DNA from: JACDAE01 sp034438015
Lineage (GTDB): Bacteria; Chloroflexota; Ktedonobacteria; Ktedonobacterales; Ktedonobacteraceae
Length of the DNA: 64,000 bases
Reading direction: 5' to 3'
Assembly (NCBI GenBank): GCA_034438015.1
Contig: DAOTTD010000319.1
Location: 47,713 to 111,712 of the forward strand
The position numbers were made by a program, and so were the translations under genes. This document shows positions 8,784 through 17,136 of the stretch, piece by piece. Each line of letters starts with the position of its first letter. The first letter of the stretch is position 1. The notes under the pieces are model-generated. The model saw only the letters and a list, made by a program, of their open reading frames with translations. It was not told where the DNA came from and did no database searches.

Positions 8784-9129
8784 GAGCGCCTCTCCTTACT
8801 CTTAGTGAACAATCTATATTTTTCCAATACGATTGGGAAAACATGAAAGATCGATGCAACAGCATTCAACAGAATAAAAGGTATAATGAGGCACTAAATT
8901 CCCCCTTAGATATACTAACATAGAAGTTTTTGCTTGTACAGCAAACAATCGAAGTCAAATGATAGAAATTTGATAAGCGTATACTGGCTGCCGAGAGGGC
9001 GCCTTAAGTGCCACCATAAAAACGCTCCTCGAAAAAAAGCGTTTCTCATTACCACTTTTTTTCGTTCCCACATACTCATAATTCTGGTAATCATCATCCA
9101 AAAAGTCAGTTATTAGTTTCAATACATAA
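8784..9129. other. intergenic stretch without a supported gene
   Basis: The part next to 8783 carries the Shine-Dalgarno sequence and presumably the promoter of the minus-strand winged-helix gene. The rest is AT-rich and has only a short inverted repeat (AAACGC 9020-9025 with GCGTTT 9039-9044). The short frames on both strands look like chance. Confidence 0.5.
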
Positions 9130-9351
9130 CCTAACTCTACAGTGGTTCTACCCACTCGGCGTAAAACCTCGTTCATTATCTTCTTTATCGTGCTGGCCGC
9201 TGGAGTCAATATTCTCTTGAACTTCATCCTTATCCCTCTCTATGGGCCGCTGGGCGCCGCTCTTTCGACGCTGCTTGCTTTCATGCTCCTGGCCGGAGTC
9301 GCCTATATCATCAACCAGCGGCCACTTACTACTGTTTTCAGACCATTTTAA
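9130..9351 (+). pseudogene. C-terminal remnant of an oligosaccharide flippase (Wzx/MATE-like)
   Basis: The frame opens right after a stop at 9127 and encodes about 70 residues. These include VNILLNFILIPLYGPLGAAL and a second hydrophobic helix, matching the last two membrane segments of polysaccharide flippases. There is no start with a binding site and no N-terminal ten helices. Its end overlaps the 3' end of the ATP-grasp gene by 14 bases on the other strand. It is probably a leftover of a larger surface-polysaccharide locus. Confidence 0.65.
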
Positions 9352-10822
9352 AGCTGGCGATCTTCTCCATTGCTGGAACTTCAACTGTCGTAGGGACCTC
9401 GCGCGCTTCAAAATACGATCTGATGCCGCGTATCCAGGCCCTGGCACGCTCGGTTAGCTGGAAATCGGGGGTCATCAGGCGTCCTCGCGTGATCAGTATG
9501 CCCAGGTCTGCCCCCTCGTATTGATAATCGCCAACGTTGCTAATGCGCAGGAAGAAGGCCTCCGCCTCGCTCTCGACAGCCCGGCGGTAGGTGTTGTAGC
9601 GGGAGAAATGTATATTGCCCTCATCGTCCATGTGCCAGATGCCCGTAGGCGGCGCTTTGGTCACGATATCCAGGGTATCGGCCGTATGCTTGATCACCAT
9701 CTGGCTCCAGCTATCGATATTCTCGGGCTTAGCCCAGCGCTGGTTGATCTGCTGGACACTGATTTTATATTCCGCGTCAAACCACTCCAATAAATGAAAG
9801 AGAAAGAGCGGCGCATCAGCGAGGGCGAAGACGGCGTGGTTGGGCAACGAGCTGGCTCCTGTGAAGCGTGGATTGAGCTCGCCCAGATAGATCTGGCCTG
9901 TGTCCTGGTCGATGAGCAGATCCAGCTCAAAGTAGCCGCGATAGCCTTCTTGCTTCAAACGCTCCCCGATCACAAAGGCCATCTTCTGCGCTTTCCGGCG
10001 AATGGTCCTGGTGAAAGCGTTCGGGAAAATCTCATTGCCGCACCAGCCGCCTTTATAGGGAGTGAGTTCGGAAAAGCCGACCAGCTCTGTCATCAATGGT
10101 GCCACGATAGTACCATACCGGGTGACACAGGCCTCAATCGCCGTCTCCCGGCAGCGAATGCGCTTCATCACTTTTACGATGGGTTCTTTGACGATCTCTT
10201 CAGCGTATTTGTTCCAATCTTCTTCATGGGAGATAAAAAACGTGGTGTGGCCCGAATCGCCAAAGGGCAGTTGAACCACCAGGTGCTGTCCCAGATCCGC
10301 CGCGGCCTCGCGCAAGGCTTCATAACTCTCCACTTTCGTCAACACGTGCGGCACAGACTCCACCCCAGCCTCACTGGCAATCTGGGTCGTCACGACTTTG
10401 CTATCCAGGCGCTGTCGCAAGGCTGCCGGAGGGAAACACATTTCAAGGTTTAACTCACGCGCCAGCGCTTCGGTTTGCTCGTCAAACATCAATGCCAGGG
10501 CTTTGCCGCCCGGTCCCCGTTTATTCACATAGTCCGCCACCTCTTTGTGTTCCAGCAAATAATTGGTAATCTCCTCAATACTTTGAAACACCTCATGCGG
10601 CATCTTGCCCGGTACAAAGACATTCGGGTGCTGCGCATCAAAGCAATCAATGTAGTTGATATATCTCAGACCCTTCACCCATTCATCGAGACCAAGCAGA
10701 TTAAAATTCGTGGCGCCGACAAAGTAGATGGGGGTTTCGTTAGTTAAAAAGAAGCGCCTGATGTCGGCAACGTTTCGCAATGGTTTCGCGATATGACTAT
10801 CGTTCGCATAGTACGTATGCAC
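9338..10822 (-). CDS. ATP-grasp ligase (carboxylase/peptide-ligase-like)
   Basis: This 494-residue protein has an ATP-grasp fold. The N-terminal pre-ATP region has IYFVGATNFNLLGLDEW and the ATP lid region has VVQLPFGDSGHTTFFIS. The metal-binding end is GYFELDLLIDQDTG followed by YLGELNPRFTGAS, with the acidic and Asn ligands of the family. Such enzymes activate a carboxylate as acyl-phosphate and join it to an amine or thiol. The GTG start has AAAGGA 7 bases upstream. A nitrilase-family amidase lies upstream on the same strand and an Ntn-hydrolase lies divergently, so a small amide metabolite pathway is plausible. The substrate is unknown. Confidence 0.75.
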   Translation of the reverse strand: MHTYYANDSHIAKPLRNVADIRRFFLTNETPIYFVGATNFNLLGLDEWVKGLRYINYIDCFDAQHPNVFVPGKMPHEVFQSIEEITNYLLEHKEVADYVNKRGPGGKALALMFDEQTEALARELNLEMCFPPAALRQRLDSKVVTTQIASEAGVESVPHVLTKVESYEALREAAADLGQHLVVQLPFGDSGHTTFFISHEEDWNKYAEEIVKEPIVKVMKRIRCRETAIEACVTRYGTIVAPLMTELVGFSELTPYKGGWCGNEIFPNAFTRTIRRKAQKMAFVIGERLKQEGYRGYFELDLLIDQDTGQIYLGELNPRFTGASSLPNHAVFALADAPLFLFHLLEWFDAEYKISVQQINQRWAKPENIDSWSQMVIKHTADTLDIVTKAPPTGIWHMDDEGNIHFSRYNTYRRAVESEAEAFFLRISNVGDYQYEGADLGILITRGRLMTPDFQLTERARAWIRGIRSYFEAREVPTTVEVPAMEKIASFKMV

Positions 10823-11018
10823 GTCCTTTTCCTTTTACGTTACTCTATTCACAAGCCCTCTCGACATAGGGCTGGAGCAAGCAATACGCTTGCTCTATAC
10901 AACTTTGAACACACCAGGGAAAGGTTCCCCTTTCCACACAACTTGCTTCTGCATCGAACGACTGTAGGTAACGTCGTCTCTCCCTACTGGTTAATGAGTA
11001 TAGCCTGCCGGATCGCAG

Positions 11019-11873
11019 TTACATGCCGCGAACAGGCTTTGCCAGCGGGCCTAGTGAGTCGAGATAGGGCAGGTTGGTTCCCGCCTGATAGATGGAAAAA
11101 TCTACCGAGCGATCGCGAAAGCTCTTGAGCATCTGCCCCAGGCCTCGTATCCCTCGTTCACGACTGCGGCGCACCAGCTCCAGGTCAATCTCCAGAGGGA
11201 GCATTTCTTCGCCACTGCCAGCCTCATACAGTACCGTACCCTCGGGATCGCATACGCTGGAGCGACCGTATCCGCCAGCAGCGACGCCGTTGATATCAAA
11301 GACATAACACTGATGAACGGCTGCCGTGACCCGCACCTGGGATACTTCAATGTCGCGATCAATGGTCGCCGTCCACGTCGGATGCAGGATCACTTCCGCG
11401 CCCATCACGGTCAGGGTGCGCGACGTTTCAGGAAACCACATATCATAGCAGATCGACAGACCAAAGCGGCCCACCGATGGGACATCAAACACCAGAAAGC
11501 GGTCACCGCCAGTTACCCCCTCTTCATAGGGAGCAAATGGAAACAGTTTCCGATAGCGCCCAACCACCTGTCCTGCGGGATCAATTACCGAAGCGGTATT
11601 GTAGATATGGTGACCAGCCCGCTCGTAGATCGAACCGGGGATGAGCCAGATCCGATGCTTAGCCGCCATAGCGCAGAAGGCTTCTTCCGTCGGCCCTGGC
11701 AGAGGTTGGGCATGTGTCAGGGACGGTCCCCAGGCCGCTAATTCGCTAAAAACTACCATCTGTACCCACGGGTACAAGGCCATGAGAGCATCCAGACGAC
11801 GTCGCATAGCGTGCAAGTTGCTCTCCGTAGCCGAGATTTTCATTTGAATGCCTGCAATAGCGAACGGAACCAT
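11019..11873 (-). CDS. carbon-nitrogen hydrolase (nitrilase superfamily)
   Basis: This 284-residue protein has the nitrilase-superfamily Glu-Lys-Cys triad: Glu in VVFSELAAWG, Lys in GRYRKLFPFAPYE and Cys in LSICYDMWFPET. It would hydrolyse an amide or carbamoyl bond in the cytoplasm. AAGGAG lies 10 bases before the ATG. It is upstream of the ATP-grasp ligase on the same strand with a gap of about 200 bases, so the two may or may not share a transcript. It is divergent from the C45 hydrolase across 254 bases. The exact branch (aliphatic amidase, carbamoylase or other) is not clear. Confidence 0.85.
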   Translation of the reverse strand: MVPFAIAGIQMKISATESNLHAMRRRLDALMALYPWVQMVVFSELAAWGPSLTHAQPLPGPTEEAFCAMAAKHRIWLIPGSIYERAGHHIYNTASVIDPAGQVVGRYRKLFPFAPYEEGVTGGDRFLVFDVPSVGRFGLSICYDMWFPETSRTLTVMGAEVILHPTWTATIDRDIEVSQVRVTAAVHQCYVFDINGVAAGGYGRSSVCDPEGTVLYEAGSGEEMLPLEIDLELVRRSRERGIRGLGQMLKSFRDRSVDFSIYQAGTNLPYLDSLGPLAKPVRGM

Positions 11874-12074
11874 AGCTCTTGCGCTCCTTTTTCATCGTAT
11901 CTTTATAGATTAGAGGTCTACTAAAGAGTATAGATGAGAATATGGCGGAAAACCAGAGGGCAATGAGATAAACTTTTTGAGGATTTTTTATCTGAGCCAG
12001 ATAAACGCCATTGGCCGGAAACCGACTATGAAAGAGCCTTGATATGCTACAGTTAGCGCTCCACTGGCATTATC

Positions 12075-12083
12075 TGGTAAAAT
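12075..12083 (+). promoter_or_regulatory. possible extended -10 for the C45 hydrolase gene
   Basis: TGGTAAAAT fits an extended -10 (TGnTATAAT with one mismatch), 45 bases before the ATG at 12128 in the divergent intergenic region 11874-12127. No clear -35 was found at 17 bases upstream, as is common with extended -10 promoters. Confidence 0.25.
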
Positions 12084-12127
12084 ACAATCAGTAGAGGTGG
12101 GCATGCGGGACGGCCCAATGGGAAACG

Positions 12128-13279
12128 ATGAACACTATTGCAGTATCCTCAAACGGATCGAAGAAAAGCAGCAGTGATCAGCCAGTTTCCGACACTTTTA
12201 TACAGACGGAGGGAAGTACAGATCGGAATACCGAAAAGGTCAATTATATGAGCAACCAGGGAGAAAACGTGCATCTGACATTGCGCTCTATCCGTGAAGA
12301 CCAACCTGGCTCTGGCTGGCAGGCTTTGTTTGAAATGCACTGGCCTGCTTATCAACAATGGTTCTTATCCGAAGGCGCTCTGGCCCGTCCCGGCTACACC
12401 ACTTCGCGCAAAAAGCTTGGTCAGTGTATGCCGGAACTACTGCCAACGTACGAGCGGCTCATTGACCTGACTGGAGGCGGAGACCTGGCAGCACGTTTCT
12501 TGAGCCTGTATTGCCCACCGCCTTTTATCTCCGGGTGCTCCCAGGCGGTGTGGTCTCGCCACCGGCCAATGCTGGTGCGGAACTATGATTATGGGCCACA
12601 CTTCTTTGAAGGAACATTACTCTATACCAACTGGCATCGCCCGGTGATTGCAATGAGCGATTGCCTCTGGGGAGTTCTCGACGGCATTAACGCGGCTGGC
12701 CTGACAGTTTCACTCTCTTTTGGAGGCAGGAAAGTAGCGGGCAAGGGCTTCGGCATCCCTTTGATCCTGCGCTATATCCTGGAAACATGCGAGGACATAG
12801 CCTCAGCCGCAAAAATCTTACGGCGCGTGCCTACCCATATGTCCTATAATGTGACAATGGTGGAGCGCAATGGCGCCTTCGCTACCGCCTACGTCTCCCC
12901 CGATCGCCCAACTATGATCGTTGATACTCCTATCAGCACAAACCATCAGCAATCTATCGAATGGGCAAGCTACGCTCAGATGACAGCGACCGTCGAGCGC
13001 CAGGAGTTTCTGGCAAATCGATTGGCCGATCCACAAGAAACAGCCTCCAGCTTCATTCACCGCTTTTTGCAGCCACCCCTCTACTATACGCAGTATGAAC
13101 GAGCTTTCGGTACGTTATACACCGTCGTCTATTATCCCCTCACAGGGACTATAGAGCACATATGGCCCAATCACCTCAGATTGCACCAATCATTTACCCA
13201 CTTTCAAGAACAAACAACCCGGCTTCATCTCAGGAAGAGAGGGGGGGCTGTGGTGCAATGGAACAGAAAAGTGATTTAG
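12128..13279 (+). CDS. C45-type Ntn-hydrolase (acyl-coenzyme A:6-APA acyltransferase-like)
   Basis: The sequence matches the C45 autoproteolytic acyltransferase/hydrolase family. The motif FISGCSQAVW carries the Cys that becomes the N-terminal nucleophile after self-cleavage, followed by RPMLVRNYDY and CLWGVLDGINAAGLTVS. These enzymes transfer or hydrolyse N-acyl groups. The first 40 residues are Ser/Thr-rich and not part of the fold; the ATG at 12248 has AAAAGG 8 bases upstream and may be the true start. It is divergent from the nitrilase and ATP-grasp genes, which also act on amides. The substrate is unknown. Confidence 0.75.
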   Translation: MNTIAVSSNGSKKSSSDQPVSDTFIQTEGSTDRNTEKVNYMSNQGENVHLTLRSIREDQPGSGWQALFEMHWPAYQQWFLSEGALARPGYTTSRKKLGQCMPELLPTYERLIDLTGGGDLAARFLSLYCPPPFISGCSQAVWSRHRPMLVRNYDYGPHFFEGTLLYTNWHRPVIAMSDCLWGVLDGINAAGLTVSLSFGGRKVAGKGFGIPLILRYILETCEDIASAAKILRRVPTHMSYNVTMVERNGAFATAYVSPDRPTMIVDTPISTNHQQSIEWASYAQMTATVERQEFLANRLADPQETASSFIHRFLQPPLYYTQYERAFGTLYTVVYYPLTGTIEHIWPNHLRLHQSFTHFQEQTTRLHLRKRGGAVVQWNRKVI

Positions 13280-13345
13280 GGGAAAGCGGTAATCAGTTTT
13301 TCTCACCTGAGTAGATGGCGCTTCCCCCGGCACCCCCGTGTTTGT

Positions 13346-13366
13346 GAACTTTTGAAACAAAAGTTC
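13346..13366. terminator. perfect 9-bp hairpin downstream of the C45 gene
   Basis: GAACTTTTG and CAAAAGTTC pair perfectly around AAA, 67 bases after the stop codon at 13279. No T run follows, so intrinsic termination is only suggested. Confidence 0.5.
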
Positions 13367-13974
13367 GGGATAACTCCTGGATAGGGTGCATCATGTCCAT
13401 TTATGTGAGTGCAAGAGATGTTTCTTGATACTATTAGTGAACCAGTATGTATTGCCGCATGTGCACCTGAATGGATTCGTTAGGCGATATATGAGGTACA
13501 GTACAGCAAAAACTGAAATGGCCGTTGTGATCGAAATGTACCATCCAACAAATGTCATAATATTATCCCTCCTCTTACCATACAAGACGATACGAGGGAG
13601 TGAAGATTAAAAAAGAGCAATGATTTTCATACTTATAAATGGAGCGTAGGTAACAAGAATGCCTCGGAGTGGGGGTGCGTGCTATTCGTCCTCAGGAGAT
13701 GACATCACTTTTCGTAAATGGCTGTCAGTGCCATTTGATAAATGTTGCATGTGTGTAAAAAATAATGTATACTTAGGAGGTCCTATTGTTCTTCTTATAC
13801 ATCATGCCCTCGATTCCGCTTCCTCTTAATTATCTTTGTAGCATACGCTTTAGCTCTCCGATATCTCGTCGTGCTGCTGGAAGACGAGCAAGAGAAAAGA
13901 AACGTTACCAATACCACGATCGAGCTTAAACAAGCATAGTGGATGTTGCTTGTCAGGCCGTAAGGAGGCTTCCC
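13367..13974. other. intergenic region with one possible frameshifted small membrane protein
   Basis: Most of this stretch holds no supported gene. Near its end, AGGAGG (13775-13780) precedes a TTG at 13786. The first ~14 codons (MFFLYIMPSIPLPL) run in one frame. Sequence reading LIIFVAYALALRYLVVLLED continues in another frame and stops at 13939. Joined by one frameshift near 13825 these would give a ~50-residue single-helix membrane protein just upstream of slipin. This is suggestive only. Confidence 0.25.
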
Positions 13975-14802
13975 ATGAGTACACTTGTGTTGTCTGTGCT
14001 GGGTGCCATTGTTCTTGTTCTGGTGTTCCTTGCACTCTCTGCTATTCGCGTGGTGCAACAGTATGAGCGAGGAGTAATCTTCGTGCTGGGTCGTTTGACC
14101 GGTGCGAAGGGGCCTGGTCTCTTCCTGGTCCCCCCGCTCATTTCACGTATGAGCAACGTGGACCTGCGTATCGTCACGCTCACGGTGCCCCCGCAAGAGG
14201 TGATCACGCGCGATAATGTGACGATCAAGGTCACGGCGGTCATCTACTTCAACGTCGTCGATCCGATTGCGGCGGTGGTCAATGTCGTGAACTTCAATCA
14301 GGCAACGACACAGATCGGGCAAACGACCTTGCGCAATGTCCTGGGCCAATCGGAACTGGATGAATTGCTGGCCGAGCGCAACAAGATCAATCAGAGGCTG
14401 CAAGAGATCATCGACGAACACACGGCACGCTGGGGCGTCAAAGTGACGGCGGTCGAGGTCAAGGATGTAGAGTTGCCTGCGACCATGCAGCGTGCCATGG
14501 CCAAACAGGCGGAGGCGGAGCGGGAGAAGCGTGCGAAAGTGATCCATGCCGCGGGAGAATTGCAAGCTTCAGCATCCTTAGCGCAGGCTGCTGCGGTAAT
14601 GAGCACACAACCTGCTGCTCTACAACTGCGCTACCTGCAAACACTGACCGAGATCGCCGTTGAGAAGAATTCGACCATCATCTTTCCGCTCCCCATGGAC
14701 GTGCTCGTGCCCGTGATGGATATGATGCGACGCCAGGCACGTGTGCCAGCCCATGAGCCACTAAACGGTTCTCGTAGCAGCGAACAAGCCATGCCCCGCT
14801 AA
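13975..14802 (+). CDS. slipin / stomatin-like SPFH (band 7) protein
   Basis: This 275-residue protein has one N-terminal membrane segment (VLSVLGAIVLVLVFLALSAI) followed by a band 7 domain: VVQQYERGVIFVLGRLTGAKG, then PPQEVITRDNVTIKV and the coiled-coil helix MAKQAEAEREKRAKVI. It ends with SLAQAAAVMS and LQTLTEIAVEKNSTIIFPLP, typical of slipins. These form membrane microdomain scaffolds. I chose the ATG at 13975 because AAGGAGG lies 5 bases before it. No NfeD-type partner protease gene is visible next to it. Confidence 0.9.
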   Translation: MSTLVLSVLGAIVLVLVFLALSAIRVVQQYERGVIFVLGRLTGAKGPGLFLVPPLISRMSNVDLRIVTLTVPPQEVITRDNVTIKVTAVIYFNVVDPIAAVVNVVNFNQATTQIGQTTLRNVLGQSELDELLAERNKINQRLQEIIDEHTARWGVKVTAVEVKDVELPATMQRAMAKQAEAEREKRAKVIHAAGELQASASLAQAAAVMSTQPAALQLRYLQTLTEIAVEKNSTIIFPLPMDVLVPVMDMMRRQARVPAHEPLNGSRSSEQAMPR

Positions 14803-14832
14803 ACGTCCTCTGGAAAGCATAAGGAGAAAATC

Positions 14833-14907
14833 ATGCAAGCATGGGAATACTGCTCTCTTCGACACTGTACGATAGAAATAGTAGGACTGCGGCAAGGAGT
14901 TATCTAA
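14833..14907 (+). CDS. 24-residue small ORF after slipin
   Basis: AAGGAG is placed 6 bases before an ATG. The frame reads MQAWEYCSLRHCTIEIVG and stops after 24 residues. It may be a real leader-size peptide or the front of a longer gene broken by a frameshift. There is no functional assignment. Confidence 0.3.
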   Translation: MQAWEYCSLRHCTIEIVGLRQGVI

Positions 14908-14920
14908 TTGAGGTGCAACT

Positions 14921-15028
14921 ATGAGTGATACAATAACTCAAATGCGACTTTCAATGCGCTTAGATCGATACTTGAGCGATTACGCGGACAAGAACGTCAA
15001 AAAAGATAATCCTTGTAGAGAGGAGTAA
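14921..15028 (+). CDS. 35-residue small ORF
   Basis: GAGGTG lies 5 bases before the ATG. The charged frame MSDTITQMRLSMRLDRYLSD ends after 35 residues. It follows the previous small ORF by 13 bases on the same strand. I do not recognise it; it may be a truncated gene. Confidence 0.3.
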   Translation: MSDTITQMRLSMRLDRYLSDYADKNVKKDNPCREE

Positions 15029-15159
15029 ATGTTGCAAGTGTCATGATTGAGTCCTTTCCTTGATACAGATGTATCGCTCTCTACACGCTTTCTGCCTCTC
15101 CCCTGGGCCTGTCGGACCTGGGAGGCAAGCTCTGTTCTGTTCTTCAGTGTACCGACAGA

Positions 15160-15188
15160 GCGTTATAAAAAGCGTTATTCCAGCGTTA
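15160..15188 (+). promoter_or_regulatory. GCGTTA direct repeats, site A (spacing 12 and 11)
   Basis: Three exact GCGTTA copies start at 15160, 15172 and 15183. Head-to-tail repeats about one helical turn apart are the layout expected for SARP/OmpR-type regulators. The architecture (N6, then N5) is identical to site E at 23566. No well-supported gene starts just downstream; Dps ends at 15315 on the other strand. Confidence 0.55.
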
Positions 15189-15314
15189 AATGAACCATCA
15201 GTGGCTGACCTCCCGCTTCTGCCGAGCAGGAGATCAGGATGGATGGGACTGTTCTGGCTCGCCTGGTGCAGGCCGACGCGATGAAGAGGGCGGACAAAAA
15301 GTGTCTCTCCTTGC

Positions 15315-15797
15315 TCAACTGCCTGCTTGCTGGCTCGTCTCGACGAACCAGAGCCATTTGTCGGCGCCTCGTGCGATCTCGGTGAAGATAGCCGCCGTAT
15401 CGGCGTCCTTCAGTTCGGTCGCCTGCTCACTGGCGTAGCGTGCATGTCTTCCAAAGTCGGTCAGCGTTGTTGAAAGGGCCTCGATGTGGCCGTTCCCATT
15501 TGTAGTTGCCAGCAGATATCTGTCAAGCGAAGACCGCCCGGCGACCGCATGCGCCGTTCCCTCAGCCATGCCGCCAAGCTGCACAATGTGCTCAGCAATC
15601 AGGCTCGCATACTCCTCCACCCCCTTAGCGATCTTGTCGAACATCTGGCGCAGAGACATGAAATGGGGTCCTTTGACGTTCCAGTATGCCTGCCTGCTTT
15701 GCACCTGCAGATCAATGGCGTCGGCTAAGCGGCGGTTCAACATCTCGATCAGTTTGGCCTGCTGCTCTTCGGGCAGGGCGCTTTTTTTCCTGGGCAT
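15315..15797 (-). CDS. dps: DNA starvation/stationary phase protection protein Dps
   Basis: This 160-residue ferritin-like four-helix protein carries the Dps ferroxidase signature. It has YWNVKGPHFMSLRQMFDKI in the first helix pair (His and Asp ligands) and EYASLIAEHIVQLGG in the second. It would oxidise and store iron with peroxide and shield DNA as a dodecamer in the cytoplasm. I chose the ATG at 15797 (MPRKKSALP) because AAAGGA lies 8 bases upstream; the frame can be extended 12 residues but without a good binding site. The lysine-rich N-terminus suits DNA binding. Confidence 0.9.
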   Translation of the reverse strand: MPRKKSALPEEQQAKLIEMLNRRLADAIDLQVQSRQAYWNVKGPHFMSLRQMFDKIAKGVEEYASLIAEHIVQLGGMAEGTAHAVAGRSSLDRYLLATTNGNGHIEALSTTLTDFGRHARYASEQATELKDADTAAIFTEIARGADKWLWFVETSQQAGS

Positions 15798-15947
15798 GTG
15801 AGTGGTCCTTTCCTCAAGCAGTATTTTGTGCAATAATAGAGAGGGTACGTCTGGTCATTGACGTGAAATGCTCTGAGAGACTTTTATTCGTTTCTGTGGA
15901 GTCCATTCTCTTCTCTCTCTCATCTCTGATCTCATGATAGCAGCAGA

Positions 15948-15965
15948 GTGTTACAAGGAACGTTA
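15948..15965 (+). promoter_or_regulatory. GTGTTA/ACGTTA direct repeats, site B
   Basis: Two degenerate copies of the GCGTTA motif are spaced 12 bases apart, directly before the BTAD regulator and between it and the divergent Dps gene. They flank AAGGA (15955-15959), the likely ribosome binding site. Binding here would suit autoregulation. Confidence 0.4.
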
Positions 15966-16005
15966 ACTGGGCGACTTACGCTTCGCATTACTGGGTCCGC
16001 CAGTA

Positions 16006-17136
16006 GTGCGCCATGCCGATCAGGTGCTGCTGTTCTCCACACGCAAGGAACTCGCGCTCCTCATCTATCTGGCGGTGGAAGGGCGTGTCCATTTGCGCAA
16101 GCAACTCTCTGAGCTGTTCTGGCCAGAAGGTGACGCAATACATGGGCGGGCAGCGCTTCGCATTACCCTGCTCCATCTCCGTCACGCGCTCGGTGAGCAG
16201 GCTGGGAGTGATCCCGTGTCTCATCTCCTCATCACACGTGACACCCTCAGCCTGGATCTCACCGCCGCTCTCGACCTCGACCTGCAGACCCTCCACGAAG
16301 CCTGGACGTTGGCGCGTGCGTCGGCTCCTACGGCTCTAACCATGTCGGATGGTGCACATCGTCATCTGCTTGCCCGGCTCCAACATGCGAGCAGCCTCCC
16401 GCGTGGTGAGTTTCTAGAGGGCTTCTCGCTGCGTGATGCTCCGGCCTTCGACGACTGGGTGCGGTTCCAACGCAACTACTGGCACCTGCACGTCAATGAT
16501 GTCTTCGACCGGCTCTCCCACCTGCAATTCGAAGCGGGTGAGCTTGCGGCTGCTATTGAAACCGTCAACCGCTGGCTCGTCTTCGCCCCACTGCACGAGG
16601 ATGCCTATCGACGTCTGATGCGCTTGCACTTCGCGTCCGGTGACCGGGCCGCCGCGTTGCACGCCTATGATGTTTGTCAGGCGAGGCTTTCAACAGGCAT
16701 GCAGACGGAGCCGACTTCAGAAACCGTCGTGTTAGCCAACCGTATGCGAGTCGTTACCCCTCCCCGTCGCAAGGAGGTGCCCGCGCCCCCGACAGCGCTT
16801 TCCCTGTCAATGCTCCTCGACGGCCCGCTCCTGGGGCGGACAACGGCGTTGAGTACGTTGATCAAGCTCTATCATATGGCGCAACGTGGTCAGACGCAGG
16901 TGGTCCTCCTGGAAGGGGAGGTCGGCATTGGCAAGACGCGGCTAGCGACCGAGTTTCTCGCCTGGGCAGAGACAGAGGGGGCAGACGTGTTGCAGGGGCA
17001 CGCCTTTGAAACCGGTGGTCACCTGCCCTATCAGCCCATCATCGAGGCCTTGCGCCCGCGCATCGAGCGGGAGAATGCCCCCCGACGACCTGCTTTCCGA
17101 CAGGTGGCTGGCCGAACTCTCGCGCCTGCTCCCTGA
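16006..17136 (+). CDS. BTAD-AAA regulator, N-terminal part (gene broken at a 6-C run)
   Basis: This is the front part of a large SARP-type regulator. It has a winged helix (LLFSTRKELALLIYLAVEG through ALRITLLHLRHALG), a bacterial transcriptional activation domain to about residue 245, and an AAA domain with Walker A GEVGIGKTRLA near residue 305. The matching reading continues in the next frame after a run of six C at 17078-17083. The GTG at 16006 may not be the true start: the same frame upstream reads LGDLRFALLGPPVV back to a CTG at 15967. That CTG has AAGGA 7 bases before it, and the added strand fits the start of the domain. Confidence 0.75.
   Translation: MRHADQVLLFSTRKELALLIYLAVEGRVHLRKQLSELFWPEGDAIHGRAALRITLLHLRHALGEQAGSDPVSHLLITRDTLSLDLTAALDLDLQTLHEAWTLARASAPTALTMSDGAHRHLLARLQHASSLPRGEFLEGFSLRDAPAFDDWVRFQRNYWHLHVNDVFDRLSHLQFEAGELAAAIETVNRWLVFAPLHEDAYRRLMRLHFASGDRAAALHAYDVCQARLSTGMQTEPTSETVVLANRMRVVTPPRRKEVPAPPTALSLSMLLDGPLLGRTTALSTLIKLYHMAQRGQTQVVLLEGEVGIGKTRLATEFLAWAETEGADVLQGHAFETGGHLPYQPIIEALRPRIERENAPRRPAFRQVAGRTLAPAP

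Noticed and set aside
9794..10453. 219-codon plus-strand frame inside the ATP-grasp gene
   Set aside because: Antisense shadow; the minus strand encodes a full ATP-grasp domain.
13386..13610. 74-codon plus-strand frame after the C45 gene
   Set aside because: No binding site, no pattern of a folded protein and an equally long frame on the other strand.
15160..15188. CRISPR-like or satellite repeat
   Set aside because: Only three 6-base copies with one-turn spacing and no spacers; a regulator-binding site explains the layout better.
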